The notes: a model not told the origin generated them from the sequence alone. A DNA stretch of 23,942 bases from Thermoplasmata archaeon (GCA_021799315.1 JAJZAR010000010.1:1-23942); one strand, 5' to 3'; numbered from the stretch's first letter, positions 6,181 through 14,470 are shown. Numbers and translations are program-made.

Positions 6181-7098
6181 TCAGTGGGATAGAAGGTATA
6201 CTATGGCGCCCTTTGAACTGTGAAGCCTGTTTTCAGCTTCCTGAAAGATTACACTATGCACAGAATCTGCCACTTCATCTGTTACTTCCAATCCTCTGTG
6301 AGCAGGCAAACAGTGCATGAAGATGAAATTCTTATCAGCACCTTCTGTGAGTTTTGAATTCACCTGATAGGGAAGAAATGCTTTCTCTTTCGCTGCTTTC
6401 TCCTTTTCCTCTCCCATGGAAACCCAGACGTCTGTTGAAACAATGTTCGCATTTTCCACGGCTTTAACAGGATCATTCGAGATCTCTATTTTTGACCCTG
6501 TTTCCCTGGCTATGGACATTGCCTTTTCCACATATTCCTTCTTTGGCTCATAACCCTTTGGTGTGGCAACAGAAAGATCCATTCCTGTCATTGCACATGT
6601 GAGCAGGGTTGAATTCAGCATATTATTCCCATCACCCACATAACACATTTTCTTTCCGCTGAATTTTCCTATTTTCTCGTATATGGTGAGAAAATCTGCC
6701 AACAACTGAAGTGGATGTTCCCTGTCATCAAGGGCATTCACTATGGGGACGGAGGAATGTTCTGCCAATTTCCTCATATTCTCTGAACTGAAAGCTCTGT
6801 ATGTTATGATATCAAGCATGCCGGAAAGCACTCTCGCTGTATCCTCAACAGTCTCGCCCCTGCCCATCTGCATATCATTTGGGTTGAGGTATATACCATT
6901 ACCTCCGAGTTGATGTATTGCTGTTTCCAGTGATACACGAGTTCGTGTGCTTGGTTTTTCGAAGATCATACCCATGGTTCTTCCTTCCACAACGCTTTGC
7001 TTCTGGTATCTTGATCGCTTAAGTCGCAGTGAAAGTTCTATGATTTCATTGAAATCATCTCTCACATCCTGAATGGATAAGAGATCTCTCTTTACCAT
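6181..7098 (-). CDS. argF: Ornithine carbamoyltransferase
   Basis: The enzyme transfers the carbamoyl group of carbamoyl phosphate to ornithine, giving citrulline (arginine synthesis, cytoplasm). The carbamoyl-phosphate loop STRTR (50-54) and HPLQ (128-131) are intact, as are the ornithine-binding segments VWVSMG (224-229) and HCLPAHRG (262-269). Length from the chosen start is 305 residues, the normal size. Three starts are nested: GTG 7107, ATG 7104 and ATG 7098. The site GGAG at 7107-7110 lies 8 bp before the last one, which also matches family N-termini. The ribosome binding site overlaps the end of sucD, so the two are co-transcribed, an unusual partnership with no shared pathway step. 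Confidence 0.95.
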   Translation of the reverse strand: MVKRDLLSIQDVRDDFNEIIELSLRLKRSRYQKQSVVEGRTMGMIFEKPSTRTRVSLETAIHQLGGNGIYLNPNDMQMGRGETVEDTARVLSGMLDIITYRAFSSENMRKLAEHSSVPIVNALDDREHPLQLLADFLTIYEKIGKFSGKKMCYVGDGNNMLNSTLLTCAMTGMDLSVATPKGYEPKKEYVEKAMSIARETGSKIEISNDPVKAVENANIVSTDVWVSMGEEKEKAAKEKAFLPYQVNSKLTEGADKNFIFMHCLPAHRGLEVTDEVADSVHSVIFQEAENRLHSSKGAIVYLLSH

Positions 7099-7103
7099 GA
7101 TCA

Positions 7104-7961
7104 TCACTCCAGTAAGGAAGGCACATCAGTGGGATATTCCGCCACTTTGACACCGGCTTCATTGAAAGCTTTGATCTTTGACTCTGCTGTTCCGACACCC
7201 TTCTCTATGATGGCTCCAGCGTGACCCATCCTCTTGCCAGGTGGTGCACTTCTTCCAGTTATGTATGCGACGACCTTCTTTGAAACATGCTTTTTTATGT
7301 ACTGTGCTGCAAGCTCCTCATTGCTGCCTCCAATTTCACCTACAAGAACGATCTGCTCTGTGTCCGGGTCCTTCTCATATTGCTTCAATACATCAATATA
7401 ATTCAGTCCAACTACAGGATCTCCTCCGAGACCAATAACTGTGCTTTCACCTCTTCCACTCTTTGTCACAGCATCAACGATCTCGTAGGTAAGTGTTCCA
7501 CTTCTTGAAGTGATGCCTACATTACCCTTTTTGAATATCTTGTTGGGCATGATACCTATCTTGCATTTTCCAACTGCAGTGATACCAGGACCATTGGGTC
7601 CTATGACAGTTATGCCTTTCCTCTTGGCATTATGAACTATTTCCAGTGAATCGTGAAATGGAACATGTTCTGTGAGTATGTATACGAATTTTATTCCAGC
7701 ATCTATGGCTTCAAAGGCTGCATCCTTAACAAAGGGAGCTGCAACGCTAATCATTGTGGCATCTGGTTCATATTCTAAGGTGTCTCTGACAGATCCAACC
7801 ACAGGTACCTTGTCCATGAATTTTGTGCCTGCCTTTCCTGGTGATACTCCTGCTACAACCTTTGTTCCAAAGCTCAACATCTCACCGGTGTGGAATGATC
7901 CCTGATGACCCGTTATACCCTGTACAATTACCTTTGTCTTTTCATCTACATAAACTGACAT
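7104..7961 (-). CDS. sucD: Succinyl-CoA synthetase (succinate-CoA ligase), alpha subunit
   Basis: With SucC it converts succinyl-CoA to succinate with substrate-level phosphorylation in the TCA cycle. The CoA-binding Rossmann domain has VIVQGITGHQGSFHT near the start, and the phosphohistidine lies in GRSAPPGKRMGHAGAI (H247). Length is 285 residues, as usual. The ATG at 7961 is preceded by a perfect GGAGGT (7969-7974) located in the last codons of sucC and only 1 bp separates the sucC stop from this start. An in-frame TTG at 7979 is unlikely. argF follows with its ribosome binding site in the sucD end. Confidence 0.95.
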   Translation of the reverse strand: MSVYVDEKTKVIVQGITGHQGSFHTGEMLSFGTKVVAGVSPGKAGTKFMDKVPVVGSVRDTLEYEPDATMISVAAPFVKDAAFEAIDAGIKFVYILTEHVPFHDSLEIVHNAKRKGITVIGPNGPGITAVGKCKIGIMPNKIFKKGNVGITSRSGTLTYEIVDAVTKSGRGESTVIGLGGDPVVGLNYIDVLKQYEKDPDTEQIVLVGEIGGSNEELAAQYIKKHVSKKVVAYITGRSAPPGKRMGHAGAIIEKGVGTAESKIKAFNEAGVKVAEYPTDVPSLLE

Positions 7962-7962
7962 T

Positions 7963-9069
7963 TTAATTACCTCCTGCAAGCTTTACAACTTTTTCAATCG
8001 CTTCCATCATCGTTGGGAAGGATTCAACATCATGATCCTTCAGAATTTTTCTGCCTTCTTCATCCCTCACACCACTGAGCCTTACGACCATGGGCAGCTT
8101 TATGTGCAAGTTTTCCTTAGCCATTGCTATTCCTGTGGCGACCGTATCACATTTTGTTACACCGCCAAATATATTCACCAGAATTGCTTTGGGTTGAGCT
8201 TTCATGACAAGCTCAAAGGCTTTTAGAACAATTTCTGAATTATCTGTTCCCCCAAGGTCAAGGAAGTTTCTTGGTTTTCCGTGGTGCAGCGTAAGTGCGT
8301 CTAATGTGGCCATTGTAAGACCTGCTCCATTCGCAATGACACCAATATTTCCGTCCAGTTCTATAAACGCATATCCTTTGGACTGTGCTTCCACTTCAAG
8401 AGGTGTCTTCTCAGGATCTACCACTTCAAACTCTTTGTGCCTGTATGTGGAATCACCATCGACAATAACCTTTGAATCTGCAGCAATGAGTTTTCCTTCT
8501 TCAGTAATGACAAGAGGATTAATTTCCACTAGTTCGCAGTCTTCTGATGTCCAGATATGATACAGTGTCCTGAGCAAAGAGAGAAACTGTTTTGCAATAT
8601 CAGGTTCCAGCTTCATGAAAGCCGCTGCTTCTCTACCTATAAAATCAGAATAACCCAGCATGGGGTCAATATGCCTTGTGTAAAGCTGATCGTGAGGGAC
8701 AGATTCTATTTCGACGCCGCCCTGAGATGTGGCTATGAGCACAGGCTCCTTTACTGTTCTGTCCAGAGCAATGCTCACATACATTTCCTTCTTTATGTGA
8801 ATCATCTCCTCAACGAGAACCTTCGTAACAGTGAGGCCTCTTATTTTTGCTCCAAGAAGCTCCTTAACTGCTGCGTCAAGCTCACTCTGTGATTTGGCAA
8901 ACTTTATTCCGCCGGACTTGCCCCGTCCTCCCAGCAATATCTGAGATTTAACCACTACAGGGATTTCATATTTTTTTACATCGCCTGGTTTTTCCACTAA
9001 ATAGCTAGCAGGTACAGGTATGCCGTGTGTTCGGAAAATCTGTTTACCCATATACTCGTAAAGATTCAA
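7963..9069 (-). CDS. sucC: Succinyl-CoA synthetase (succinate-CoA ligase), beta subunit
   Basis: This is the ATP-grasp subunit that binds nucleotide and succinate. The N-terminus (NLYEYMGKQIFRTHGIPVP) is the conserved beta-subunit start, followed by the ATP-grasp segments VVVKSQILLGGRGKSGGIK and LVEINPLVIT, and the CoA-ligase domain with NFLDLGGTDNSE and ILVNIFGGVTKCD. The 368-residue length is within the archaeal range. The start is TTG at 9069, with GGTGA at 9074-9078; no ATG gives a better N-terminus. An AT-rich stretch at 9085-9115 should hold the promoter of the sucC-sucD-argF operon. Confidence 0.95.
   Translation of the reverse strand: MNLYEYMGKQIFRTHGIPVPASYLVEKPGDVKKYEIPVVVKSQILLGGRGKSGGIKFAKSQSELDAAVKELLGAKIRGLTVTKVLVEEMIHIKKEMYVSIALDRTVKEPVLIATSQGGVEIESVPHDQLYTRHIDPMLGYSDFIGREAAAFMKLEPDIAKQFLSLLRTLYHIWTSEDCELVEINPLVITEEGKLIAADSKVIVDGDSTYRHKEFEVVDPEKTPLEVEAQSKGYAFIELDGNIGVIANGAGLTMATLDALTLHHGKPRNFLDLGGTDNSEIVLKAFELVMKAQPKAILVNIFGGVTKCDTVATGIAMAKENLHIKLPMVVRLSGVRDEEGRKILKDHDVESFPTMMEAIEKVVKLAGGN
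7969..7974 (-). promoter_or_regulatory. Ribosome binding site of sucD
   Basis: GGAGGT on the minus strand, in the Gly-Gly codons that end sucC, 7 bp before the ATG at 7961. It decides the sucD start and couples the two genes. Confidence 0.85.
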
Positions 9070-9144
9070 TATTTCACCGTATGGTGATTGCTTAAAAGAA
9101 TAAATAATATTTTACTGTATAAAAGGGAAAAATAGGGATCTGAT
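9070..9144 (-). promoter_or_regulatory. Promoter region of the sucCD-argF operon
   Basis: This 75-bp gap is very AT-rich (TAAATAATATTTTA around 9100-9115) and has GGTGA at 9074-9078 in front of the TTG start. The exact TATA box cannot be chosen. The same stretch must also contain the end of the thermosome transcript. Confidence 0.4.
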
Positions 9145-10785
9145 CTAGTATGGTGGCATTCCGCCCATGCCGCCCATTCCACCCATGCCCTGGCCACCGG
9201 CCGGGGATGGGGCGCTCTTTTTGCTTGCCACGACATCATCTATTCTCAAAATCATTGTGGCAACCTCTACAGCGCTCTCAAGTGCATGCCTCTTAACCTT
9301 AAGAGGATCATAAACACCAAGCTTCAGCATATCTTCTACCTTGTTTTCATTGAAGCTTATACCATAATTTGTGTGCTTCTTTTCGTGCTCTGCTTTGAGC
9401 TGGATCAGTGTGTTTATGGGATCAAGACCTGCGTTTTCAGCCAGTGTTCTCGGTATCACTTCAAGAGCCTTTGCAAAAGCTTCGATTGCAAGTTGTTCTC
9501 TGCCCCCAACAGATGCTGCATATGATCTTATTCTCAGTGCGAGCTCAGATTCTACTGCTCCTCCACCTGGGAGAATCTTGCCGTCTTCCTTTGTTATGGC
9601 CACAACTCTTATGGCATCGTTGAGTGCTCTCTCAATTTCTGAAATGACATGCTCTGTTCCACCTCTGATCAGTATGCTGACAGCCTTCGGGTTTTCGCAG
9701 CCTGTTACAAAGGTCATTCTGTCATCTCCGATCTTCCTTTCTTCCACAAGATCTGCCTTTCCAAGCATTTTTGGGGAAAGATCATCAAGGTTTGTAACTA
9801 AAATTGCACCAGTTGCCTTTGCGAGTTTTTCCATATCGCTCTTCTTGACTCTTCTCACAGCGTATATGCCCTCTTTGGCCAGGTAGTGCTGAGCAACATC
9901 ATCTATGCCTTTCTGGCAAAGAACAACATTTGCAGTGCTCTTTTTTATTTTTTCTACCATTTCTTTGAATGTGTCAACTTCCTGGTCAAGGAAATCCTGA
10001 ATCTTAGATGGATCCGAGATCTGGACCTTGGCTTCAATCTCTGTCTTCTTGATTTCCAGTGCTGAATCAACGAGAGCAATCCTTGCATTCTTTACAGTGG
10101 ATGGCATCTTTGCATGAACTTTTTCCTTGTCAATAATCAGACCTGTGATAAGCTCAGTATCATTTACGCTGCCGCCAGTTTTCTTGTCAACCTTAATACT
10201 CGATGGCTCAACATAGAACTTATTATTTTTCTCCTCTGCAACTGCATTCACTGCCTTGACGATCAATTTATATAGAAGATCTCCGCCAAGCCCAATGTTC
10301 TTTCCAGAAAGAGCTGTTCTGGCTACCTGTTCTAGAGCCGCGTCATCTTTGACATCCTTTGCTATGCTTTCGAGTTCTTTCTTTGCCTGATTCACCGCAA
10401 GTCTGTATCCATTGGCGATAAGAGTTGGGTGTACTCCCTGTTCCAGAAGCTCTTCGGCCTGTTTCAGAAATTCTCCCGCAAGAACAACAGATGTTGTCGT
10501 TCCGTCACCGACTGCTGTATCCTGCGATCTGGCAACTTCCACAATCATCTTGGCGGTTGGATGATCAACATCCATCTCCTTCAGTATGGTTGCTCCATCG
10601 TTGGAAATAATAATATCTCCTATGGAATCCACAAGCATTTTGTCCATGCCCTTTGGACCCAGAGTTGTTCTCACTGCATCCGCAATAGCCTTTGCAGCTT
10701 CGATATTATTCCTCTGAGCTGTTTTTCCCTGTTCTCTACTCGACCCTTCTTTCAGTATAAATATTGGCATCTGTCCGTTTAACAT
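9145..10785 (-). CDS. ths: Thermosome (group II chaperonin) subunit
   Basis: The thermosome is the archaeal ATP-driven protein-folding ring. The N-terminus (GQMPIFILKEGSSREQGK) and the ATP site are typical: LGPKGMDKMLV (42-52), NDGATIL (62-68) and GDGTTT (93-98). GGGAVE in the C-terminal equatorial domain is also present. The protein ends with the flexible Gly-Met tail (GGMGGMGG) characteristic of Thermoplasma-type subunits. The 546-residue length is normal. The ATG at 10785 is preceded by GGAGG at 10795-10799 and a TATA box at 10826-10835. Thermoplasmatales usually have alpha and beta subunits encoded apart; which one this is cannot be told here. Confidence 0.97.
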   Translation of the reverse strand: MLNGQMPIFILKEGSSREQGKTAQRNNIEAAKAIADAVRTTLGPKGMDKMLVDSIGDIIISNDGATILKEMDVDHPTAKMIVEVARSQDTAVGDGTTTSVVLAGEFLKQAEELLEQGVHPTLIANGYRLAVNQAKKELESIAKDVKDDAALEQVARTALSGKNIGLGGDLLYKLIVKAVNAVAEEKNNKFYVEPSSIKVDKKTGGSVNDTELITGLIIDKEKVHAKMPSTVKNARIALVDSALEIKKTEIEAKVQISDPSKIQDFLDQEVDTFKEMVEKIKKSTANVVLCQKGIDDVAQHYLAKEGIYAVRRVKKSDMEKLAKATGAILVTNLDDLSPKMLGKADLVEERKIGDDRMTFVTGCENPKAVSILIRGGTEHVISEIERALNDAIRVVAITKEDGKILPGGGAVESELALRIRSYAASVGGREQLAIEAFAKALEVIPRTLAENAGLDPINTLIQLKAEHEKKHTNYGISFNENKVEDMLKLGVYDPLKVKRHALESAVEVATMILRIDDVVASKKSAPSPAGGQGMGGMGGMGGMPPY

Positions 10786-10825
10786 TTTTTTTGGCCTCCT
10801 TTAATCACTTGGTAAATTTGTTCTT

Positions 10826-10835
10826 CAATATAAAG
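10826..10835 (-). promoter_or_regulatory. TATA box of the thermosome gene
   Basis: CTTTATATTG on the minus strand, preceded by a purine/C-rich BRE-like stretch. The start of transcription would be near 10803, just ahead of GGAGG (10795-10799) and the ATG (10785). Confidence 0.55.
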
Positions 10836-10946
10836 GTTATGGAAATTTTTTTCAAGAAAAATTACGATTTCCCTATTTTGCAGCAACATAATAGACTTTG
10901 ATGTTCAGGAATTGGTGAGCTTTCAGGATTTCATTTATTTTTGACG

Positions 10947-12461
10947 CTATTCAGTTCCTTTGCCAAGTTCTCTGAGTTTTATCTCCTTTTTGTATTCCTG
11001 ATCAAAACGTCCCAGAGGGTAGTCACCCTGATCGACGAAAACAAAGAGAGGCTCCAATACGGGCTCTTTTGTAACTATTTCCCTCATCATTTGAATTGCA
11101 AGTGCGCGCAGATCGGGATGAGACTGCGGAGTGGATCTAAGCTCACAGAAATACACAAGTTCGCGAAGATTTGTGGCAACAGTAAGAGAATACATAGCAC
11201 CAAAGGGAACCACATATTGTGCCAAGGTTTTGCCGTTGACTCTGACAACTTTCTCCCAGAGGGTTTTTGCCGACTGCATAGCCATGATATATTTCTCCCG
11301 CACCTCCGGAGTTTTCTTGACAAATTCAGGTGTTTGGAAGCCACTATCCATACCCACTTCCTTTCTTATTATGGACATGAATCTATGTCTCTGAAACTCC
11401 CTGAATGCCCCATAATTCATGTTGATCCTGTAGGTCAATGAGATAAATTCAAGTTCCCTGGGCAGCTTATTTCTTCTGTTTTTTCTATTCTGAGAAATTA
11501 TTCTTATGATTTCTGGCATAGTTAGCTCTGAACTACCTCCATTTTGGGATGTGAAGATGACCGGCAACATTTCAAGATTTTCCCTTGAATAAGCTAGAAG
11601 GTTTGATTCAGGTTCAAGATTCATTTTCTTACCTACAGACTCAGTATTCCAAGAATGTTTTATCTTGCTTAGGTAATCAATATTCTGATCCCCATATTTT
11701 CCTCTTGCAGATTTCAGCAGTTCGTTAAAATCCTTAGAAAGTTCCTCTAAAAGCATTGTGGCTATTTTATCAGCTTCAGCAATTCCGCTTGCATATAACC
11801 TCTGTATAAGATAAATGAACGCGCGTATATTTCCTGAAATACCCACATTTGTAAGAGTTGCACATGGAAGAATTGATCTTATGTCGTCCAGTGCCCTGGC
11901 CCTCACTGCACTGTTATACGCCTTCTCCATATTCAGAGGGTCAACACCTTCCTTGACTTCTAAAGGATATTCAAGTTTAATCTCTTTCTGCAAAGGTTCA
12001 ATGCACTCTGAGTAGACCTTAAAAATATTGTCCATAAGGTCAACGTATTCCCTTTCCAGAGATGGATCAATTCCTGTGTGATTGAAATCTAAATAAAGGT
12101 ATTTTCCCTCTCTTTTCTTCGAATAACTCACATATCTGGAAGACTTTTCCAGGAATGAAAGTCCTGTTCGGGATTCTTCAATTATTTTAGAAACTACATT
12201 CGAAATGTCCTGCACAGCTACCTGAGCAGTCACCAGTTCAGCAACGGATTCGTCACCGTATTCCAGAAACACTCGCTGATAAAATTCCCTACCTCGAAGA
12301 GGATTGTTTTCGAATTCCTTCTCATATAAATCCCTAATATCGAGACTTGATGTTCTGCTGTAACGGGACAAGAGGGCCCCCCTATCCAGCTCGCTTTCCA
12401 TATTCAGTACAAAGACCTGCCTATCTCGGTTGGAAAAGGGAGCCCTTTCGCTCACCTTCAT
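10947..12461 (-). CDS. Double-length ThyX-like protein (FAD-dependent thymidylate synthase fold, degenerate motifs)
   Basis: The 504-residue chain looks like two ThyX-like halves. ThyX makes dTMP from dUMP with FAD and methylene-folate and carries the motif RHRxxSxNxxSxRY. In the first half the matching segment is ESRTGLSFLEKSSRY (96-110): the Arg-His-Arg is lost but the end (SxxxxSxRY) remains. It is followed by ARALDDIRSILP and NIRAFIYLIQRL. In the second half FREFQRHRFMSIIRKEVG (353-370) keeps RHR but loses SRY, and NLRELVYFCELRS plus HPDLRALAIQMM match the ThyX C-terminal helices. One working site could be built from both halves, or the protein may have another role. The gene is third in an operon with a thiolase-like protein and a DUF35 protein, overlapping the latter by 4 bp. 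Confidence 0.8.
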   Translation of the reverse strand: MKVSERAPFSNRDRQVFVLNMESELDRGALLSRYSRTSSLDIRDLYEKEFENNPLRGREFYQRVFLEYGDESVAELVTAQVAVQDISNVVSKIIEESRTGLSFLEKSSRYVSYSKKREGKYLYLDFNHTGIDPSLEREYVDLMDNIFKVYSECIEPLQKEIKLEYPLEVKEGVDPLNMEKAYNSAVRARALDDIRSILPCATLTNVGISGNIRAFIYLIQRLYASGIAEADKIATMLLEELSKDFNELLKSARGKYGDQNIDYLSKIKHSWNTESVGKKMNLEPESNLLAYSRENLEMLPVIFTSQNGGSSELTMPEIIRIISQNRKNRRNKLPRELEFISLTYRINMNYGAFREFQRHRFMSIIRKEVGMDSGFQTPEFVKKTPEVREKYIMAMQSAKTLWEKVVRVNGKTLAQYVVPFGAMYSLTVATNLRELVYFCELRSTPQSHPDLRALAIQMMREIVTKEPVLEPLFVFVDQGDYPLGRFDQEYKKEIKLRELGKGTE

Positions 12462-12949
12462 TCCCTCATTGGCACGAAATAAACATCAGTGGGATTGAAT
12501 TTTAGGTTTCTTCGGAATCTTGCCCTGACCTTCATTCCTACTTTTATATCTTCCTGATCTGCTCCGATGAGTCTTGTCATGAAGAGCGAATCGACTCCTG
12601 GAAACTCCACAAGAATTATATTGAATGGAGTTTGCGATAAAAATTCCTGACCTCCGAAGTAGCATGTTGTGAATGTGTGGATTTTTCCTTCATTGGGTAG
12701 CTGGTACCACTCAGTTTCTTCACCACAGAACATGCAGTGCCCTCTTGGTGTCGCATACACATACGAACACTTTTTACACTTGCTACCCATAATTTTTTTC
12801 TTTCCAAGAGCTCGGAAGAATTCTGAATCCTGGCCGTAGCTGTGTATGTAGTCTATTTCATAATGGGACTTTACTATGAGGGGATCTGTATTGTACACAA
12901 TAGTCCCATCTTCCGTTTCTGGCATTTTTGCATCATAATCTATAGTCAT
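12458..12949 (-). CDS. DUF35 protein (zinc ribbon plus OB fold), thiolase partner
   Basis: DUF35 proteins have a rubredoxin-like zinc ribbon followed by an OB fold. In archaea one of them bridges acetoacetyl-CoA thiolase and HMG-CoA synthase in a channelling complex. Here the ribbon has C58-x2-C61 and C72-x2-C75 (SKCKKCSYVYATPRG), and the OB fold follows (GKIHTFTTCYFGG to VGMKVRARFRR). The ATG at 12949 gives 163 residues and is chosen because GGAGGCGG precedes it and it overlaps the thiolase stop as ATGA; an upstream extension to 13009 in the same frame lacks a ribosome binding site. The N-terminal 45 residues before the ribbon are longer than in minimal family members. Confidence 0.9.
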   Translation of the reverse strand: MTIDYDAKMPETEDGTIVYNTDPLIVKSHYEIDYIHSYGQDSEFFRALGKKKIMGSKCKKCSYVYATPRGHCMFCGEETEWYQLPNEGKIHTFTTCYFGGQEFLSQTPFNIILVEFPGVDSLFMTRLIGADQEDIKVGMKVRARFRRNLKFNPTDVYFVPMRE

Positions 12950-14208
12950 TGTACCGCCTCCATAATTGTTGCCGTAACATAAGTACCGGTTCCTGCATGG
13001 CTGTGGCAAAGACCAGTTTTTGCATTTTTTATCTGAAGGGTATCATCCTTGAAATGTTTCTTTATACTGTGCTGAAGCTGCCAGAATACAAACACACCCT
13101 GCATTATTCCAGTGGCCCCAACGGGATGACCTGATGCTAGGAGACCTCCGGAGGGATTGACTGGAATCTTTCCATGCAAATCTGCCTTTCCTTCTTCAAC
13201 AAAAGGCCCGCCTTCCCCATATTTACAGAGACCAAGGTCTTCGTATGTTTGAACCTCAGACGAGGTATAAGCATCGTGAAGTTCAATGACATCAAGTTCT
13301 TCCAGTGGGTCAGTGATACCCGCTTGTCTGTATGCCTCAACTGCTGCAGTTCTCCCTGCCCTGAAGGAATGTACGCCAGGATATTTCAGGTTGGCATAGT
13401 CACTTTCCTTTTCATTTGGAAGCAAAGGAACTTTTCCGAAAGGTCTGTCTGCCAGTCTCATAGTGTCGGTTCCACTCCCAATTCCCTTTATTTTCACAGG
13501 GTTTTTACATAGTTCAAATGCAGTTTTCTCATCTGCAAGTATGGCGCAAGCCGCCCCATCGCTCATGGTACATACATCCAGCCTTGTGAGTGGATAGGAA
13601 ACCATTGGTGAATTTCTGACATCTTCCACTGTGAGTTTCATGGGACTTTGTGCATAGGGATTATGCAGTGCGTTTCCATGGTTCTTTACAGACACCTTTG
13701 CAAATTGCTCCGGAGTTGTTCCAAATTCGTGCATGTGCCTGACTGCCAACATAGCATAGTAACCTGTGTAGAAACCTCCAATTGGGTAGTCAAAATTAGT
13801 ATCACTGGCAAGAGCTATAAATTCATTGCCTTTCCAAGTGTTCACCTGAGACATGGTTTCAAACCCATATACAGCACATACATTCATCCTTCCTGAAGCA
13901 ACCTCGGCAATTCCTGTTTGAAGGGCCAGACCACCTGTGGCACCTCCACCTTCCACTCTCTTGCCAGGTTTAGGATTAAGACCAAGGTAATCTTGAGTCA
14001 TAGCTCCTGCCATAAGCTGCCTCTCAAAATGATCAGCAAAGTATGAAGCTACAGTACCATCAATCTTATTCTTATCTAAATTGATGTCCTTAAGCGCATA
14101 ATCAAAAGCCATTTTTGTCTTTACTCTAAAATCAGATTCTGGAACAGATTTGGAAAACTTTGTGACTCCTCCAGATATCATGTAGACATCTCTTCCCATA
14201 TTCTTCAT
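12946..14208 (-). CDS. Thiolase-like protein (SCP2/archaeal thiolase family) lacking the nucleophilic Cys
   Basis: The 420-residue protein has the full archaeal/SCP2 thiolase fold from GRDVYMISGGVTKFSK to the C-terminal glycine loop. Archaeal members condense two acetyl-CoA into acetoacetyl-CoA for mevalonate synthesis, or act in lipid breakdown. The catalytic His residues are present in ELHDAYTSSE (H311) and ASGHPVGATG (H361), and C401 lies in LCHSHAGTGTY. The nucleophile normally sits in a motif like VEAACASGG, but here it reads VEGGGATGG (85-93), with Gly at position 89. The protein may therefore lack classic thiolase activity. No HMG-CoA synthase is nearby; DUF35 and ThyX-like genes follow with 4-bp overlaps. 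A TATA-like element at 14229-14239 suits a leaderless start at 14208. Confidence 0.88.
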   Translation of the reverse strand: MKNMGRDVYMISGGVTKFSKSVPESDFRVKTKMAFDYALKDINLDKNKIDGTVASYFADHFERQLMAGAMTQDYLGLNPKPGKRVEGGGATGGLALQTGIAEVASGRMNVCAVYGFETMSQVNTWKGNEFIALASDTNFDYPIGGFYTGYYAMLAVRHMHEFGTTPEQFAKVSVKNHGNALHNPYAQSPMKLTVEDVRNSPMVSYPLTRLDVCTMSDGAACAILADEKTAFELCKNPVKIKGIGSGTDTMRLADRPFGKVPLLPNEKESDYANLKYPGVHSFRAGRTAAVEAYRQAGITDPLEELDVIELHDAYTSSEVQTYEDLGLCKYGEGGPFVEEGKADLHGKIPVNPSGGLLASGHPVGATGIMQGVFVFWQLQHSIKKHFKDDTLQIKNAKTGLCHSHAGTGTYVTATIMEAVQ

Positions 14209-14228
14209 TATGTATCATGGGTTTGATA

Positions 14229-14240
14229 TTTACTTGATAT
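14229..14240 (-). promoter_or_regulatory. TATA-like promoter of the thiolase/DUF35/ThyX-like operon
   Basis: AAGTAAATATCA on the minus strand, centred about 25 bp upstream of the ATG at 14208. No Shine-Dalgarno lies between, so a leaderless transcript is likely. Confidence 0.45.
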
Positions 14241-14315
14241 TAATAGATTGCCTGAGTTTAAGAAATGGAACTTTTTCACACAAGAATGCCTTAATATGGA
14301 CATATAACTCTTGTA

Positions 14316-14337
14316 CATACCAGTAGTTAGTGGTATG
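14316..14337. promoter_or_regulatory. Inverted repeat in the divergent promoter region (candidate operator)
   Basis: CATACCA (14316-14322) and TGGTATG (14331-14337) are exact inverted copies with an 8-bp spacer. The site lies between two divergent operons, about 135 bp before the ABC importer start and 110 bp before the thiolase start. It could bind a sugar-responsive repressor, but no regulator gene is adjacent. Confidence 0.4.
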
Positions 14338-14408
14338 AGAGAACACCACACCTTTCTATTGAAAAACTAATATGATATATGAAAAATAGAAAAATAAGCA
14401 AATTCTTT

Positions 14409-14464
14409 TTTCTATATAGAATACTCACAAAAAGATTAAGATATAAAACACATTCCTCGGTGAT
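14409..14464 (+). promoter_or_regulatory. Promoter and ribosome binding site of the ABC importer operon
   Basis: Two TATA-like elements are visible, TTCTATATAGA (about 14409-14420) and AAGATATAAAA (14438-14448). GGTGAT (14459-14464) sits 6 bp before the ATG at 14471. As the mRNA must include that site, the upstream element is the likelier TATA box. Confidence 0.45.
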
Positions 14465-14470
14465 AATAAA

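Noticed and set aside
9371..9886. 171-codon plus-strand frame opposite the thermosome gene
   Set aside because: It is antisense to a highly conserved gene; its Ser/Ala-rich content is the expected mirror of thermosome codons.
10941..11441. 166-codon plus-strand frame opposite the ThyX-like gene
   Set aside because: Antisense to a gene with clear family motifs, no promoter or ribosome binding site, composition as expected by chance.
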